Below, one piece after another: positions 46,531 to 56,979 of a DNA stretch of 64,000 nucleotides (within the stretch, counting starts at the first letter, position 1; every line of letters begins with the position of its first letter). The DNA is taken from contig NZ_JAGIYY010000005.1 in the NCBI RefSeq assembly GCF_017813335.1, positions 153,066-217,065 on the forward strand, given 5' to 3'. This stretch comes from Tianweitania sediminis (GTDB lineage: Bacteria > Pseudomonadota > Alphaproteobacteria > Rhizobiales > Rhizobiaceae). The translations under genes were made by a program, and so were the position numbers. The notes below the pieces were generated by a model. The model did no database searches. It was given only the letters and a program-made list of their open reading frames with translations, and had not been told where the DNA came from.

Positions 46531-48567
46531 ATGCGCAAGAAACCCGATATCTCCCTGTTCGACTGGCGCGTTACCGGTCCCGCGCCGAAAATGGCTTTCA
46601 CAAAGCTTGATCCGCGCCTGATGGCCAGGAACCCCGTCATGTTCGTCACCCTGGTGGTGGCAGCGCTTTCCACCTTGTTGTTCCTGCGCGATCTTGTCGC
46701 CGGAGGTGAGAACGTGGCCCTTACCGGGCAGATCGCCGCCTGGCTCTGGTTCACCGTGTACTTCGCCAATGTCGCCGAAGCGATGGCTGAGGGCCGTGGC
46801 AAGGCCCGCGCCGATACACTGCGCGCCACTCAGTCCGAGACGCCTGCGCGCAGGCTTCCCTCGATCGATTCGGACGCGCCTGAAACGGTTTCGAGTCGGT
46901 CGCTCAGGCCGGGAGACTTGGTGCTGGTGAAAGTCGACGACATCGTGCCCGCCGACGGCGAGATCATTGAGGGCATCGCCTCCGTCGACGAGAGCGCGAT
47001 CACCGGCGAATCCGCATCGGTGATCCGCGAGGCGGGCGGCGACCGGTCGGCGGTGACTGGCGGCACGCGAGTCGTGTCGGACTGGATCAAGGTCAAGATC
47101 ACCTCAAAGCCCGGCGAGAGCTTCCTTGATAGGATGATCGCCATGGTCGAGGGAGCGGAACGCCAGAAGACCCCGAACGAGATTGCGCTCAACATCCTGC
47201 TCGCGGGCATGACGATCATCTTCCTGATCGTCGTCGTCACGCTTCAGCCCTTCGTCATCTATTCCGGCGCGTACGTGCCGGTGGTCTTCCTGATCGCACT
47301 GCTCGTCACGCTCATCCCGACCACGATCGGCGGCCTCCTGTCTGCCATCGGCATTGCCGGCATGGATCGGCTGGTGAAGGCCAACGTCATCGCCAAATCG
47401 GGCCGAGCGGTGGAAGCGGCCGGCGATGTCGACGTGCTTCTTCTCGACAAAACCGGCACGATCACCTTCGGAGCGCGACAGGCCGACGCCTTCGAGCCCT
47501 TACAGGGCGTGTCGCAAAAGGAGATGGCGGAGGCCGCGCTGATCGCATCCCTTGCCGACGAGACACCCGAGGGTCGATCGATCGTGGATTTTGCACGCAA
47601 GCAGCTCGGCCGGACCCTGGACGGAACGGACGAGGTCGCGGAAGCCATTCCCTTTTCCGCCAACACGCGCATCTCCGGGGCCGACCTGAAGCATGGGTCG
47701 ACGCTGCGCAAGGGGGCCTCCGATGCGATCCTCGCATGGTGCGGCATCGGCACCACCCCGCAGATCCGCGCCGTCGTCGAAGGCATAGCAAAATCCGGCG
47801 GCACCCCTCTGCTGGTCGCCCGCGACAAGCGCGTGCTCGGCGTTATCCAGCTGAAGGACATCGTCAAGCCGGGCATCCGCGAGCGGTTCGCCGAACTGCG
47901 GAGGATGGGCGTGCGCACGGTCATGGTTACGGGCGACAATCCGCTGACGGCGGCCGCCATCGCCGCCGAGGCCGGCGTTGACGATTTCCTCGCCGAGGCT
48001 ACGCCGGAGCGCAAACTGGAGCTGATCCGTAAGGAGCAGGCCGAGGGCAAGCTCGTCGCCATGTGTGGCGACGGGTCGAACGACGCCCCCGCACTTGCCC
48101 AGGCCGATGTCGGCGTGGCCATGAACACGGGCACGCCCGCCGCGAAGGAAGCGGGCAACCTGATCGACCTCGATTCGGATCCGACCAAGCTCATTGAGAT
48201 CGTGCTTGTGGGCAAGCAGTTGCTGATCAGCCGCGGCTCGCTGACGACCTTCTCCGTAGCGAACGACGTGGCGAAATATTTCGCCATCCTGCCGGCCCTG
48301 TTCGTGACCGCCTATCCGGCGCTCGGCGTGCTCAACGTCATGGGTCTCGGCAGCCCAGGGAGCGCCATCCTGTCGGCCGTCATCTTCAACGCCCTGATCA
48401 TCATCGCGTTGATCCCGCTGGCTCTGCGAGGCGTGAAGTACCAGCCGGCGACGGCTGTAACACTCCTGCGCCACAACCTTCTCGTCTATGGCCTTGGCGG
48501 CCTTATCGTTCCCTTCATCGGCATCAAGGCGATCGACCTGATTGTCAACGCCGCTGGCATCGTATGA
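46531..48567 (+). CDS. kdpB: Potassium-transporting ATPase subunit B (P-type ATPase)
   Basis: 678 aa. TGES in the actuator domain, phosphorylation site [11 protein letters not shown] and the hinge [19 protein letters not shown] are all intact. Energises K+ uptake through KdpA. 9 bp after kdpA. Confidence 0.97.
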   Translation: MRKKPDISLFDWRVTGPAPKMAFTKLDPRLMARNPVMFVTLVVAALSTLLFLRDLVAGGENVALTGQIAAWLWFTVYFANVAEAMAEGRGKARADTLRATQSETPARRLPSIDSDAPETVSSRSLRPGDLVLVKVDDIVPADGEIIEGIASVDESAITGESASVIREAGGDRSAVTGGTRVVSDWIKVKITSKPGESFLDRMIAMVEGAERQKTPNEIALNILLAGMTIIFLIVVVTLQPFVIYSGAYVPVVFLIALLVTLIPTTIGGLLSAIGIAGMDRLVKANVIAKSGRAVEAAGDVDVLLLDKTGTITFGARQADAFEPLQGVSQKEMAEAALIASLADETPEGRSIVDFARKQLGRTLDGTDEVAEAIPFSANTRISGADLKHGSTLRKGASDAILAWCGIGTTPQIRAVVEGIAKSGGTPLLVARDKRVLGVIQLKDIVKPGIRERFAELRRMGVRTVMVTGDNPLTAAAIAAEAGVDDFLAEATPERKLELIRKEQAEGKLVAMCGDGSNDAPALAQADVGVAMNTGTPAAKEAGNLIDLDSDPTKLIEIVLVGKQLLISRGSLTTFSVANDVAKYFAILPALFVTAYPALGVLNVMGLGSPGSAILSAVIFNALIIIALIPLALRGVKYQPATAVTLLRHNLLVYGLGGLIVPFIGIKAIDLIVNAAGIV

Positions 48568-48576
48568 GGTGACACA

Positions 48577-49155
48577 ATGCTTTCCGAACTCAGACCCGCT
48601 CTGACCCTTCTCGCCCTATTCACGCTGCTCACCGGAGTAGCCTATCCGCTGGCGATGACGGGCGCCGCGCAGGCGCTCTTCCCGAACGAGGCGAATGGCA
48701 GCCTGGTCGAGCGCGACGGCCGGATCATCGGCTCCTCGCTAATCGGCCAGTCCTTCTCGGGCGAAGCCTATTTCCACGGACGCCCCTCAGCTGCCGGAAC
48801 CGACAGCTACGATGCCGCTTCCACCGGCGGCAGCAATCTCGGGCCGACATCGAAGATACTGATCGAACGTGTGACGGCAGATGCGAAGCGGGTCAGTGCT
48901 GCGAACGGCGGCGCGTCGGTCCCCATCGATCTCGTCACCACGTCCGGCAGCGGTCTCGACCCGCACATCTCGCCGGCGGCTGCAATCCTGCAGGTCGAGC
49001 GCGTCGCCGCCGCGCGAGATGCAGATCGGGCTGCGGTCCGCGCGCTGGTCACCGAGCATATCGAGAACCGGACGCTCGGCGTGCTGGGCGAGCCGCGCGT
49101 CAATGTGCTGCTGCTCAATCTCGCGCTTGACGAACGCATTCCGGTCGCTGATTGA
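48577..49155 (+). CDS. kdpC: Potassium-transporting ATPase subunit C
   Basis: 192 aa. One N-terminal helix ([20 protein letters not shown]) anchors a periplasmic domain with the family's [18 protein letters not shown] and [13 protein letters not shown] motifs. Stabilises the A-B complex. Confidence 0.96.
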   Translation: MLSELRPALTLLALFTLLTGVAYPLAMTGAAQALFPNEANGSLVERDGRIIGSSLIGQSFSGEAYFHGRPSAAGTDSYDAASTGGSNLGPTSKILIERVTADAKRVSAANGGASVPIDLVTTSGSGLDPHISPAAAILQVERVAAARDADRAAVRALVTEHIENRTLGVLGEPRVNVLLLNLALDERIPVAD

Positions 49156-49157
49156 CG

Positions 49158-51845
49158 ATGGAAAAGGAAAGCCGCCCCGAACCCGAGGCACTCCTGGCGG
49201 AAGCCGCGAAGGAGGGGCGCGGGCGGCTGAAGATCTTTCTGGGTGCTGCCCCTGGCGTCGGCAAGACCTATGCGATGCTGGAGGCCGCGCAGCGACGTGG
49301 GGCGGACGGTCTCGACGTCGTGGTCGGTGTCGTTGAGGCGCATGGCCGGAGTGAGACTGAGCGGCTTGTCGCAGGCTTGGAGGTCGTTCCGCGGGCGCAA
49401 ATTCCTTATGGCGGGCGCCTGCTCGCTGAAATGGACCTCGATCGCATCATCGCCCGGCACCCGCGACTGGTTCTCGTGGACGAACTGGCCCACACCAACG
49501 TGCCGGGCAGCCGACATGAAAAACGCTGGCAGGACGTGGAAGAGCTTCTGGCAACAGGGATCGATGTCTATTCGACGCTGAACATTCAGCACCTCGAAAG
49601 CCTCAACGACGTCGTCGCCCGGATCGCCCGGGTGAAGGTGCGGGAGACGATCCCGGACAAGGTCCTGGAACTCGCCGACGACATCGAACTGATCGACCTG
49701 CCGCCGGACGAACTCATCGAGCGGCTGCGGGAAGGCAAGGTCTACATCCAGGATCAGATTGCACGCGCGATCCAGAATTTCTTCTCCAAGGGCAACTTGA
49801 CTGCCCTCCGGGAACTCGCGATGCGTGTCGCCGCCGATCGGGTCGATGCACAGATGACGGCCCACATGAAGAGCCATGCGATCCCCGGCCCGTGGCCAGC
49901 GCAGGATCGGGTGCTCGTCTGCGTCAACGAGGCGCCCGTCTCCAAGGCACTCGTCCGAGCTGCAAAACGCATGGCCGAGCGGTCGCGGACGGACTGGGTT
50001 GCGGCGTGCGTTACGACACCGGCATCCGAGCACCTCTCGGATGCTGCCAAGGATTCGATCGCCGAGACCCTGCGGCTCGCCGAGTCCTTGGGAGCAGACA
50101 TCTCGACCATCAACGCCGAGAGCCATGTCGCCGACGAGATTCTTACCTTCGCCCGCAGCCGCAACGTCTCGCGCATCGTGCTCGGACGCCCACGGCCGCG
50201 TCTATTCACGGCTTGGTTCACGCGCGAGACGGTCGCCGAGGAGATCATCCGCAAGGCCGACGATTTCGAGGTGACGATCGTTTCGGCCGATCCGGGGGAA
50301 GCCAGGAAGGCTGCGATCCGTGGTGCCGTCCTCGCTCCTGAGCGCGATCCGAAGGCCTATTTCTGGTCGGTTGCCGCTGTCGCGGCCGCCACCGTCATTG
50401 CGATTTTCGTCAATCGCGTCTTTCCGGTCGAAAGTCTGTCGCTCTTCTTCCTGGTGGCTGTGCTGGGGGTTGCCGCCCGCTTCGGTCTGTGGCCCTCGAT
50501 CTTCGCCAGCGGGCTGGCCTTCCTCAGCTACAACTTTTTCCTCACTGAGCCGTTCTTCACCTTCGAGATCGCCAACCAGGATCTGGTGCTGACGCTCTTC
50601 CTGTTTCTGGCTGTGGCGGTCGTGACAGGCAATCTCGCAGCGCGCCTGCGCGACCAGGCGCGGGCTCAGCGCGCGATCGCCAAACGAACGGCGAACCTGT
50701 TCGACTTCTCGCGCAAGGTCGCAAGTGTCGCCTCGCTGGACGACGTGGTCTGGGCGGCAGTGACCCACGTCGCATCGACGATGCAGTGCTCGTCGATGAT
50801 CCTCATGCCGGATGCCTCGGGCCAGCTTGCGATCGTGGGGGGCATGCCGCCCGAGGACCATCTTGAACCGCGCGACCGCGGCGCGGCGGAGTGGGCGTGG
50901 GACAAGCGCGAGCCGGCGGGCTGGTCGTCGCAGACCCTGCCGTCGGCAAGCTGGCTGTTTCTGCCGATGAAGAGCGCGGACCGTATTCACGGACTGCTGG
51001 GCGTCCAGTTCGGCGCGCGCCAATACATCAACACGGAGGAGCGGCGGCTGCTGGACTCCCTGGTTGACCAGGTCGGTCTCGCCATCGAGCGCACCAAGCT
51101 CGCGTCCGACATGGAGCAGACGCGCCTGCTGGCGGAGACCGAGAGCCTGCGTGCTGCACTGCTCTCCTCCGTCAGCCATGATCTGAGAACCCCGCTGGTC
51201 TCGATCATCGGCGCTGCGACCACGCTGGTCGACGCGGACGAGGCGCTGGGCACCTCCGGCCGCCGGAGCATGGCCGAGACGATCCGTGACGAGGGCGAGC
51301 GGCTCAACCGCTACGTCCAGAACCTTCTCGACATGACCCGTCTCGGCTATGGTGCACTGAAGGTGGCCCGGCAACCTGTCGATCTGCGCGAGGTGGTGGG
51401 CCGGGCCTTGCGGCGGCTGGATCGCGATCTCGCCGGACATCGGATTGTCCGAGACCTGCCGGCTTCCTTGCGCGAGGTGTCCGGCGATGCCGGCCTTCTG
51501 GAGCAGGTGGTAGCGAACATTCTCGACAATGCCGCGAAATACGCGCCACGGGGTTCGCAGGTGACCCTGTCGGCCGACTCGAGCGGCGATGCCGTCACGC
51601 TGACCATAACGGACGAAGGCCCAGGCATTCCCGAGAGCGACCGCCCGCATGTCTTCGACATGTTCTTCCGCGTCCGCGCGGGCGACGGCCAGCCGGGCGG
51701 CACTGGTCTCGGCCTTGCCATTGCCAAGGGGATCATCGACGCGCATGGCGGAACGATCCGCGCCGAGGCGGCGCAGAAGGATGGCAGCGGGACGCGCATC
51801 GTCTTGACCCTTCCCACCGCTGCACTATCCGGCGCGCCCGTATGA
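49158..51845 (+). CDS. kdpD: Sensor histidine kinase KdpD
   Basis: 895 aa. The KdpD N-terminal domain has Walker A GAAPGVGKT (about 29-37) and DELAHTNVPGSRHEKR. Then a Usp-like domain, four clustered membrane helices (about 395-500), a GAF-like region, the phospho-His in SSVSHDLRTPL and ATPase boxes ending TGLGLAIAKG. Senses K+ limitation and phosphorylates KdpE. ATG 49158 was preferred to the TTG at 49152 that overlaps kdpC. Confidence 0.96.
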   Translation: MEKESRPEPEALLAEAAKEGRGRLKIFLGAAPGVGKTYAMLEAAQRRGADGLDVVVGVVEAHGRSETERLVAGLEVVPRAQIPYGGRLLAEMDLDRIIARHPRLVLVDELAHTNVPGSRHEKRWQDVEELLATGIDVYSTLNIQHLESLNDVVARIARVKVRETIPDKVLELADDIELIDLPPDELIERLREGKVYIQDQIARAIQNFFSKGNLTALRELAMRVAADRVDAQMTAHMKSHAIPGPWPAQDRVLVCVNEAPVSKALVRAAKRMAERSRTDWVAACVTTPASEHLSDAAKDSIAETLRLAESLGADISTINAESHVADEILTFARSRNVSRIVLGRPRPRLFTAWFTRETVAEEIIRKADDFEVTIVSADPGEARKAAIRGAVLAPERDPKAYFWSVAAVAAATVIAIFVNRVFPVESLSLFFLVAVLGVAARFGLWPSIFASGLAFLSYNFFLTEPFFTFEIANQDLVLTLFLFLAVAVVTGNLAARLRDQARAQRAIAKRTANLFDFSRKVASVASLDDVVWAAVTHVASTMQCSSMILMPDASGQLAIVGGMPPEDHLEPRDRGAAEWAWDKREPAGWSSQTLPSASWLFLPMKSADRIHGLLGVQFGARQYINTEERRLLDSLVDQVGLAIERTKLASDMEQTRLLAETESLRAALLSSVSHDLRTPLVSIIGAATTLVDADEALGTSGRRSMAETIRDEGERLNRYVQNLLDMTRLGYGALKVARQPVDLREVVGRALRRLDRDLAGHRIVRDLPASLREVSGDAGLLEQVVANILDNAAKYAPRGSQVTLSADSSGDAVTLTITDEGPGIPESDRPHVFDMFFRVRAGDGQPGGTGLGLAIAKGIIDAHGGTIRAEAAQKDGSGTRIVLTLPTAALSGAPV

Positions 51846-52525
51846 AGACTGGCCGTATTCTCCTGATCGAGGACGACCCGGGCATCCGGAAGTTTCTGCG
51901 CGTGGCGCTGGAGGCGCAAGGCTTCACGATGGAGGAGGAGGCGTCCGGCAGGAGTGGGATCGCCAAGGCGGCGACCGCTCAGCCCGATCTCGTCGTGCTC
52001 GACCTCGGTTTGCCCGACTTGGACGGCAAGGCGGTGATCGCGAGAATTCGGGAGTGGTCGCAGGTGCCTATTCTGATCCTCTCCGTCCGCCAGGCCGAGG
52101 AGGAGAAGGTCGCAGCTCTCGATGCGGGGGCCAACGATTACGTCGTTAAGCCCTTCGGCATCGCGGAAATGCTGGCACGCGTCAGGGCGCTGCTTCGATC
52201 CGCATCGGGGGGCGCGGCGCCCGAAACGGAAATCGTACGCGGCGACCTCTGCATCGATCTCGCCAGCCATGAGGTCGTGCTTGCAGGGGATCCGCTCAAG
52301 CTCACGCGCAAGGAGTTCGACCTTCTCGCGCTGCTCGCCCGCAACGCCGGACGCATCCTCACTCATCGTCAACTGCTCGCCGACATCTGGGGACCGGCCC
52401 ACGAACACGACCTCCAGTACCTGCGCGTCTTCATCGGCCGCCTTCGCGCCAAGCTCGGCGACGACCCGGCCGCGCCAAGGTTCATCCTAAACGAGCCGGG
52501 AGTGGGATACCGATTTCTGGACTAG
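51842..52525 (+). CDS. kdpE: Response regulator KdpE
   Basis: 227 aa OmpR-type: receiver with LLIEDDPGIRKFLR, phospho-acceptor in VVLDLGLPDLDG and Lys in VVKPFG, then a winged-helix DNA-binding domain (LTRKEFDLLALLARNAGRIL). Activates the kdp operon, probably through the box at 44516. ATGA overlap with kdpD. Confidence 0.96.
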   Translation: MKTGRILLIEDDPGIRKFLRVALEAQGFTMEEEASGRSGIAKAATAQPDLVVLDLGLPDLDGKAVIARIREWSQVPILILSVRQAEEEKVAALDAGANDYVVKPFGIAEMLARVRALLRSASGGAAPETEIVRGDLCIDLASHEVVLAGDPLKLTRKEFDLLALLARNAGRILTHRQLLADIWGPAHEHDLQYLRVFIGRLRAKLGDDPAAPRFILNEPGVGYRFLD

Positions 52526-52599
52526 CGGATCGCTCAGGACATTTGTCGGGCAAACGGCAGCTTGTTCAGTCTCGCCACCGTAAGCTAGAATCCTCCAGG

Positions 52600-53157
52600 C
52601 TACCGGCCGCCTCTTTCGAAAGCGCGGTTTCGAAGCGGTGACAGTGGAAAAGCCATGGCAATACCGGCCAGATCGAAACCATGTGAGAAGGTCGGTCCGA
52701 TGGCTAGGGCAGCCCCGGCGAAGGCTGCAAGGATGCCGCTCCACTGACCAGCCCCCCAGCGGCATTCGGTGCATGATCGACAAGATTAGCACAAGAAGGA
52801 TCGGCCATAGGTAGGCGATCACGTTTGCCTCGGCAGGCCCAATCCGGGGCATGGCCAAAAGGTAGAGGATGTTGTGATCTGCAGGCCTGCCGCGACGAGC
52901 AAGATCGTCATTGGCGAGGTGCGAACGAACGCGCCCATGCAGCCAGATGCCAAGGCCGGAATGATGGAAACGCAGAAGCCCACAGGCGCGGCCAGGGACA
53001 GAACGAGGAACGGGGGAGCGGGCTGCGCCCAGGTTGCCAACGTCGGCCACGTGGCCCAGAGCACCACAGCCCCGAGGGCGAGCGAAGCCGCTAGCGCTTT
53101 CGGTCCGAACCGTGGCAGCCTGACCAACTCCAGCCAAGAGCGAAGAACCGCGATCAT
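52600..53157 (-). pseudogene. Decayed DMT-family transporter (YddG-like), frameshifted and truncated
   Basis: Three pieces of one transporter follow in different frames on the minus strand. WLELVRLPRFGPKALAASLA to TILLVAAGLQITT is the first. NILYLLAMPRIGPAEANVIA with YLWPILLVLILS is the second. SGILAAFAGAALAIGPTFSH with GFDLAGIAMAF is the third, ending at a stop at 52600. Frame changes fall near 52888 and 52742. The C-terminal half (second EamA repeat) is missing. The family exports aromatic or other amino acids; this copy cannot be functional. Confidence 0.8.
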
Positions 53158-53258
53158 GCCCGTAAGTCCTCTTTAATCAACTTGTTGTCTCAGACACTGA
53201 TGTACACGGCGAACAGCCGAACATAAGCTGCATAATTTAGGAGTTTTAGCGCGGGTTG

Positions 53259-53432
53259 CTAAGTGCCCGCGACGAACTCGGCGGCCACAGCTGCATCTAC
53301 CGCATTACCGCCCTGCCCAAGCATCTCCATGGCAGCCTCAGCGCTCTCCAGACGACCTGCTGAAACAGCGCCCTGTCGTCCCGCAACTCCCGTCTTGCTT
53401 ACGATTTGCCTCGACTGGTTCAAAAGTCTCTC
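53259..53432 (-). pseudogene. Gamma-glutamyltransferase N-terminal fragment
   Basis: A minus-strand stretch reads GRQGAVSAGRLESAEAAMEM then LGQGGNAVDAAVAAEFVAGT and stops. This is the signature start of gamma-glutamyltransferase (GGNAVDAAVAA block). It has stops on both ends, no start codon and none of the catalytic small-subunit Thr region. A remnant of a gene once next to the oxoprolinase-type cluster. Confidence 0.72.
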
Positions 53433-53875
53433 CTAACCGAGTGCTCGGCGCTGAACGTGATGGCTGGCGTATGCTCCGTTAGCAATTACTGCAGAACCAG
53501 GCGAGTGGACTAGTCACGTACGAAAGAAGCGTTCGCAAGCGGGCGAACGAGCAGGCTGTGAGGTGCGTGCAGATAACCACGGCCGAAATCCTCTGCGCTC
53601 CCGGACGTTGACTTAAGCCAGCTCGTCCCAAGTTTGGAATTGCTTTCAGCGACGCCGTCAAGGGCGTGACCCGAAGAGGTCGGTCTCGACCGAGGTGCTC
53701 GCGTTCCATGAGGCGCTTACAGTTTAACGGCACCGAAACTCCCTCTCGCCGTGACGCGGACGGACAAGACTTACTGCGCAGAACCACCAAGACTCGCAGG
53801 CAAATTTCTGTATCCTTGTCCTCAGAACCTTGAGTGCGCCAAGACGATCTGGCAGCCAACAAGAAAGGTCGGGGA
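53433..53875. other. Intergenic region before the AraC regulator
   Basis: About 440 bp with no supported gene; a minus-strand frame (53479-53940) has no family likeness and overlaps the regulator. It presumably carries the promoter of the AraC gene, but no clear -35/-10 pair or dyad stands out. GGTCGGGGA precedes ATG 53876. Confidence 0.45.
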
Positions 53876-54853
53876 ATGAAGTACGTCGTCGATACGGTCG
53901 GCGGCCCCACAGGCGGAGACGCCTGGCAAGCCGCTGTCACAGCCGCCTATTTTCCGCTCGACACCGAGTATCGCAACCGTCATGAATTCCGCGGTTCGCT
54001 GGATATCTATGCGCTGGGCACTGTCAGTGTCTCGCGCATGCTGTGCGATGGGGTGCACTACCGCCGCCATCGCAGGCACTTCCTCAACGAGCAGGATTCC
54101 AGCCTGCTGATCACCATTCCGGAAGTCAGTGAGGTCAACTTTTCTCAAGGCTCGCGCAGTGTGCGCTGTGAGCCGGGCTCGTTTCTGGTTGAGCGTGGCG
54201 ACGCGCCTTATGAGTTCTGGCACGGTCGGGCCAACGCGCTCTGGGTGCTGAAGGTGCCGACGGCCAGCGTCCGCTCGCGCATCGGGTCGGCCGATCGCCT
54301 GAGCGCTCTCTCCTTCGACGCCACGCAAGGTGTCGCTGCGCTCTTCCTCGACACGGTGCGCACCACGATCGTCCATATCGACGCCATTGACGATGCTGCG
54401 CGCGAAATGATGGGCCGGCACCTCCTTGAGATGCTCTGCCTTTCAGTGGTCTCGGATGACCGCGTGCTGGACAGCAGCGTGTCTTCGGTGCGCGCCGGGC
54501 ACCTGCAGCGTGCTCAGCAATTCATCTGCGACAACCTGAAGAACAGCGAGCTCAATCCGCAAGCGGTGGCGGAGGCGTGCGGCATCTCGCTGCGCTACTT
54601 GCAGGGGCTGTTCAAGGACGCAGAGAAGTCGATCAACGGGTTCATCCGCGACAACCGACTCGATCGCTGCGCGGAAGACCTCTCGATGGTCTCTGATGGC
54701 CGCACCATCGCAGAAGTCGCATATCGGTGGGGGTTCGCCGACCAGTCGCAATTCTGCAAGCACTATCGTACCCGCTTCGGCTGCTCGCCCACCGAAACCC
54801 GGCGGCAGGCCATTGAGCGGGCGGGCAGGTCGCCCCAGCGGCGCGGGCACTAG
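53876..54853 (+). CDS. AraC-family transcriptional regulator
   Basis: About 325 aa. The N-terminal AraC_binding_2-like domain (VERGDAPYEFWHGRANALWV) is followed by a double helix-turn-helix (NPQAVAEACGISLRYLQGLF, then TIAEVAYRWGFADQSQFCKH and YRTRFGCSPTE). ATG 53876 was chosen over a GTG at 53834 because of its ribosome site. Directly upstream of the hydantoinase cluster and in the same direction, so most likely its activator. Confidence 0.9.
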   Translation: MKYVVDTVGGPTGGDAWQAAVTAAYFPLDTEYRNRHEFRGSLDIYALGTVSVSRMLCDGVHYRRHRRHFLNEQDSSLLITIPEVSEVNFSQGSRSVRCEPGSFLVERGDAPYEFWHGRANALWVLKVPTASVRSRIGSADRLSALSFDATQGVAALFLDTVRTTIVHIDAIDDAAREMMGRHLLEMLCLSVVSDDRVLDSSVSSVRAGHLQRAQQFICDNLKNSELNPQAVAEACGISLRYLQGLFKDAEKSINGFIRDNRLDRCAEDLSMVSDGRTIAEVAYRWGFADQSQFCKHYRTRFGCSPTETRRQAIERAGRSPQRRGH

Positions 54854-54947
54854 AGCGCATACCCGATCATCCGAACGAACGCCGCAACCTGGACTTGCGG
54901 CGAGGGCGGACGCGTGTCCGCTCGTGAATTACCTTGCGAGGAACAGC

Positions 54948-56975
54948 ATGACGAAGACCAGAGTGGCCGTGGATGTCGGGGGGACCTTCACCGACATCTG
55001 CATCATGGACGAGGAGACCGGCGCGATCCGGATCGAGAAAACGGCGTCGACGCCGCATGATCCGATGCAGGCGATCATGAACGGCATCGAGCAGGGGCGG
55101 ATCGACCTCCCTGACGTTTCCATGTTCTCGCATGGGACGACGGTGGCGACCAACGCCCTGATCACGCGCCGCTTGCCGCGCGCCGCCATGGTCTGCACGG
55201 AAGGTTTCCGCGACGTGGTGGAGATCCGCCGCGCCAACAAGGAGGACCTCTGGGACACCTACAAGGACGTCGCGAAGCCTTATATCCCGCGCCGCGATCG
55301 GCTGACCGTGCGCGAGCGCGTCGACGCCACCGGTGCAATTTTGCAGTCCCTGAACGAAGACGATGCCCGCCGCGTCGCCGAGGTGCTGAAGAAGCGCGAG
55401 GTGAAGGCAGTCGCAGTCTGCTTCATGAATTCCTACGTCAACGGCGCAAACGAGCGGCGCATGCGCGAGATCCTCGCTGAGGTCCTACCGGATGTGCCGG
55501 TCTCGGTGTCGTCGGAGGTCATGCCAGAAATCTTCGAGCACGAACGTTTCTCGACGACCATGGCGAACGCAGTCTGCGCGCCAGTCGTCGTCAACTACGT
55601 CTCGCGTCTCGGCGAGAAGCTGGCCGATGCCGGCTATAAACGCGATCTTCTGCTGCTTCATTCCGGCGGCGGCGTGATGACGCCCGCCAGCGTCCGGGAT
55701 TTCTCGGCGCGCCTCGCCGGCTCCGGCATCGCGGCTGGCGCCATTGCCAGCCGCTTTATCGGTAATCTCTGCGGCTTTCCCAATTCCATCGGCTTCGATA
55801 TGGGCGGCACGTCGACCGACGTGTCGCTGGCCTATGCCGGTGAGCCCCGCATTACCAAGGACTGGTACATCGAATACGGCTACCCGATCCGCTTTCCGTC
55901 AATCGAGGTACTGACCATAGGTGCCGGAGGCGGCTCGCTCGCTTGGCAGGACGAGGGCGGCTCGCTACGGAACGGTCCGCAATCGGCCGGAGCACATCCG
56001 GGCCCTGCCTGCTACAAGAACGGCAACAAGACCGCGACCAATACGGACGCCAATGTCGTGCTCGGCCGCCTCGGCACCAGTCTTGCCGGCGGCAAGATCA
56101 CGCTCGATCCTTCCCTGGCAAGGGAAGCGGTACACGACACTGTTGCAGCCCCGTTCGGCATGGAACTGCACGAGGCGGCGGAAGCCATCGTCTCTGTCGC
56201 CAATGCCAACATGGCCAATGCCGTGCGACTTCTGTCGATCAGCCGCGGCTACGACCCACGCGACTTTGCGCTGGTGGCCTTCGGCGGTGCTGGCGCCCTG
56301 CATGGCGCGGCGGTCGCGAAGGAGTTGTCCATCCCGACCGTGATTGTACCGCCGAACCCGGGCGTCACCTCTGCTCTTGGTTGTCTGCTGGTTGATGTCC
56401 AGCACGACTTCTCCGACAGCTTCATGGCCGATGCCTCGAGTGTCGCGCCGGAGGACATGGAGGGCGCCTTTGGACGCATGGAAGCACAGGCCGTTGAGCG
56501 GCTGACGCATGAGGGTGTTGCGGAAGCCGACATGGCGCTGCAGCGCAGCGTCGAGATGATGTACCAGGGTCAGTGGCGCGCGCTTTCGGTGCCCGCCCCA
56601 GCGAAGGTCGAGAGCGTCTCGGCGCTGGTCGACGCCTTCCATGCCGAGCATGAGCGCGAGTTCAACTTCCGCCGCGAGGATGCCCCGGTCTCGATCTTCC
56701 GCGTCGCGGTCAAGGCCGTTGGCATCGTGCCGAAGGCCGATCTGCCGAAGCACCAAGTCAGCGCCCATACGCCTCAGACCGTCGGCCGCCGCGAGGTCTG
56801 GTTCGAGGGCAGGGCGCACGATGCGGCGCTCTACCAGCGCGATGATCTCAAGGCGGGCGCGACTTTCAGCGGCCCCGCGATCGTCGAGCAGTTTGATTCC
56901 ACCACCGTGGTGCCGCCGGGCATGGCGGCGTCGGTTGACGCCTTCATGAACATCCTCATCACGACGAAAGGCTGA
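54948..56975 (+). CDS. Hydantoinase/oxoprolinase family protein, subunit A
   Basis: 675 aa. It opens with VAVDVGGTFTDICIMDEETG, the ATP-binding phosphate loop of the HyuA/OplA superfamily, with a second loop at GFDMGGTSTDVSLAY. In this superfamily (5-oxoprolinase, N-methylhydantoinase, caprolactamase, acetone carboxylase beta) this subunit uses ATP to phosphorylate a lactam, imide or ketone oxygen. ATG 54948 follows GAGGAACAG; the long upstream frame lies in the AraC gene. Adjacent subunit B follows after 4 bp. Confidence 0.93.
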   Translation: MTKTRVAVDVGGTFTDICIMDEETGAIRIEKTASTPHDPMQAIMNGIEQGRIDLPDVSMFSHGTTVATNALITRRLPRAAMVCTEGFRDVVEIRRANKEDLWDTYKDVAKPYIPRRDRLTVRERVDATGAILQSLNEDDARRVAEVLKKREVKAVAVCFMNSYVNGANERRMREILAEVLPDVPVSVSSEVMPEIFEHERFSTTMANAVCAPVVVNYVSRLGEKLADAGYKRDLLLLHSGGGVMTPASVRDFSARLAGSGIAAGAIASRFIGNLCGFPNSIGFDMGGTSTDVSLAYAGEPRITKDWYIEYGYPIRFPSIEVLTIGAGGGSLAWQDEGGSLRNGPQSAGAHPGPACYKNGNKTATNTDANVVLGRLGTSLAGGKITLDPSLAREAVHDTVAAPFGMELHEAAEAIVSVANANMANAVRLLSISRGYDPRDFALVAFGGAGALHGAAVAKELSIPTVIVPPNPGVTSALGCLLVDVQHDFSDSFMADASSVAPEDMEGAFGRMEAQAVERLTHEGVAEADMALQRSVEMMYQGQWRALSVPAPAKVESVSALVDAFHAEHEREFNFRREDAPVSIFRVAVKAVGIVPKADLPKHQVSAHTPQTVGRREVWFEGRAHDAALYQRDDLKAGATFSGPAIVEQFDSTTVVPPGMAASVDAFMNILITTKG

Positions 56976-56979
56976 CGCC

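Noticed and set aside
34409..53233. A 14-bp direct repeat (AACATAAGCTGCAT) at 34409-34422 and 53220-53233, possibly the ends of an inserted segment.
   Set aside because: Several 14-bp matches are expected by chance in 64 kb, and neither copy lies next to a recognisable element end.
53479..53940. Minus-strand frame of 153 codons before the AraC gene.
   Set aside because: Overlaps the regulator, has no family likeness and looks like a chance frame in GC-rich DNA.
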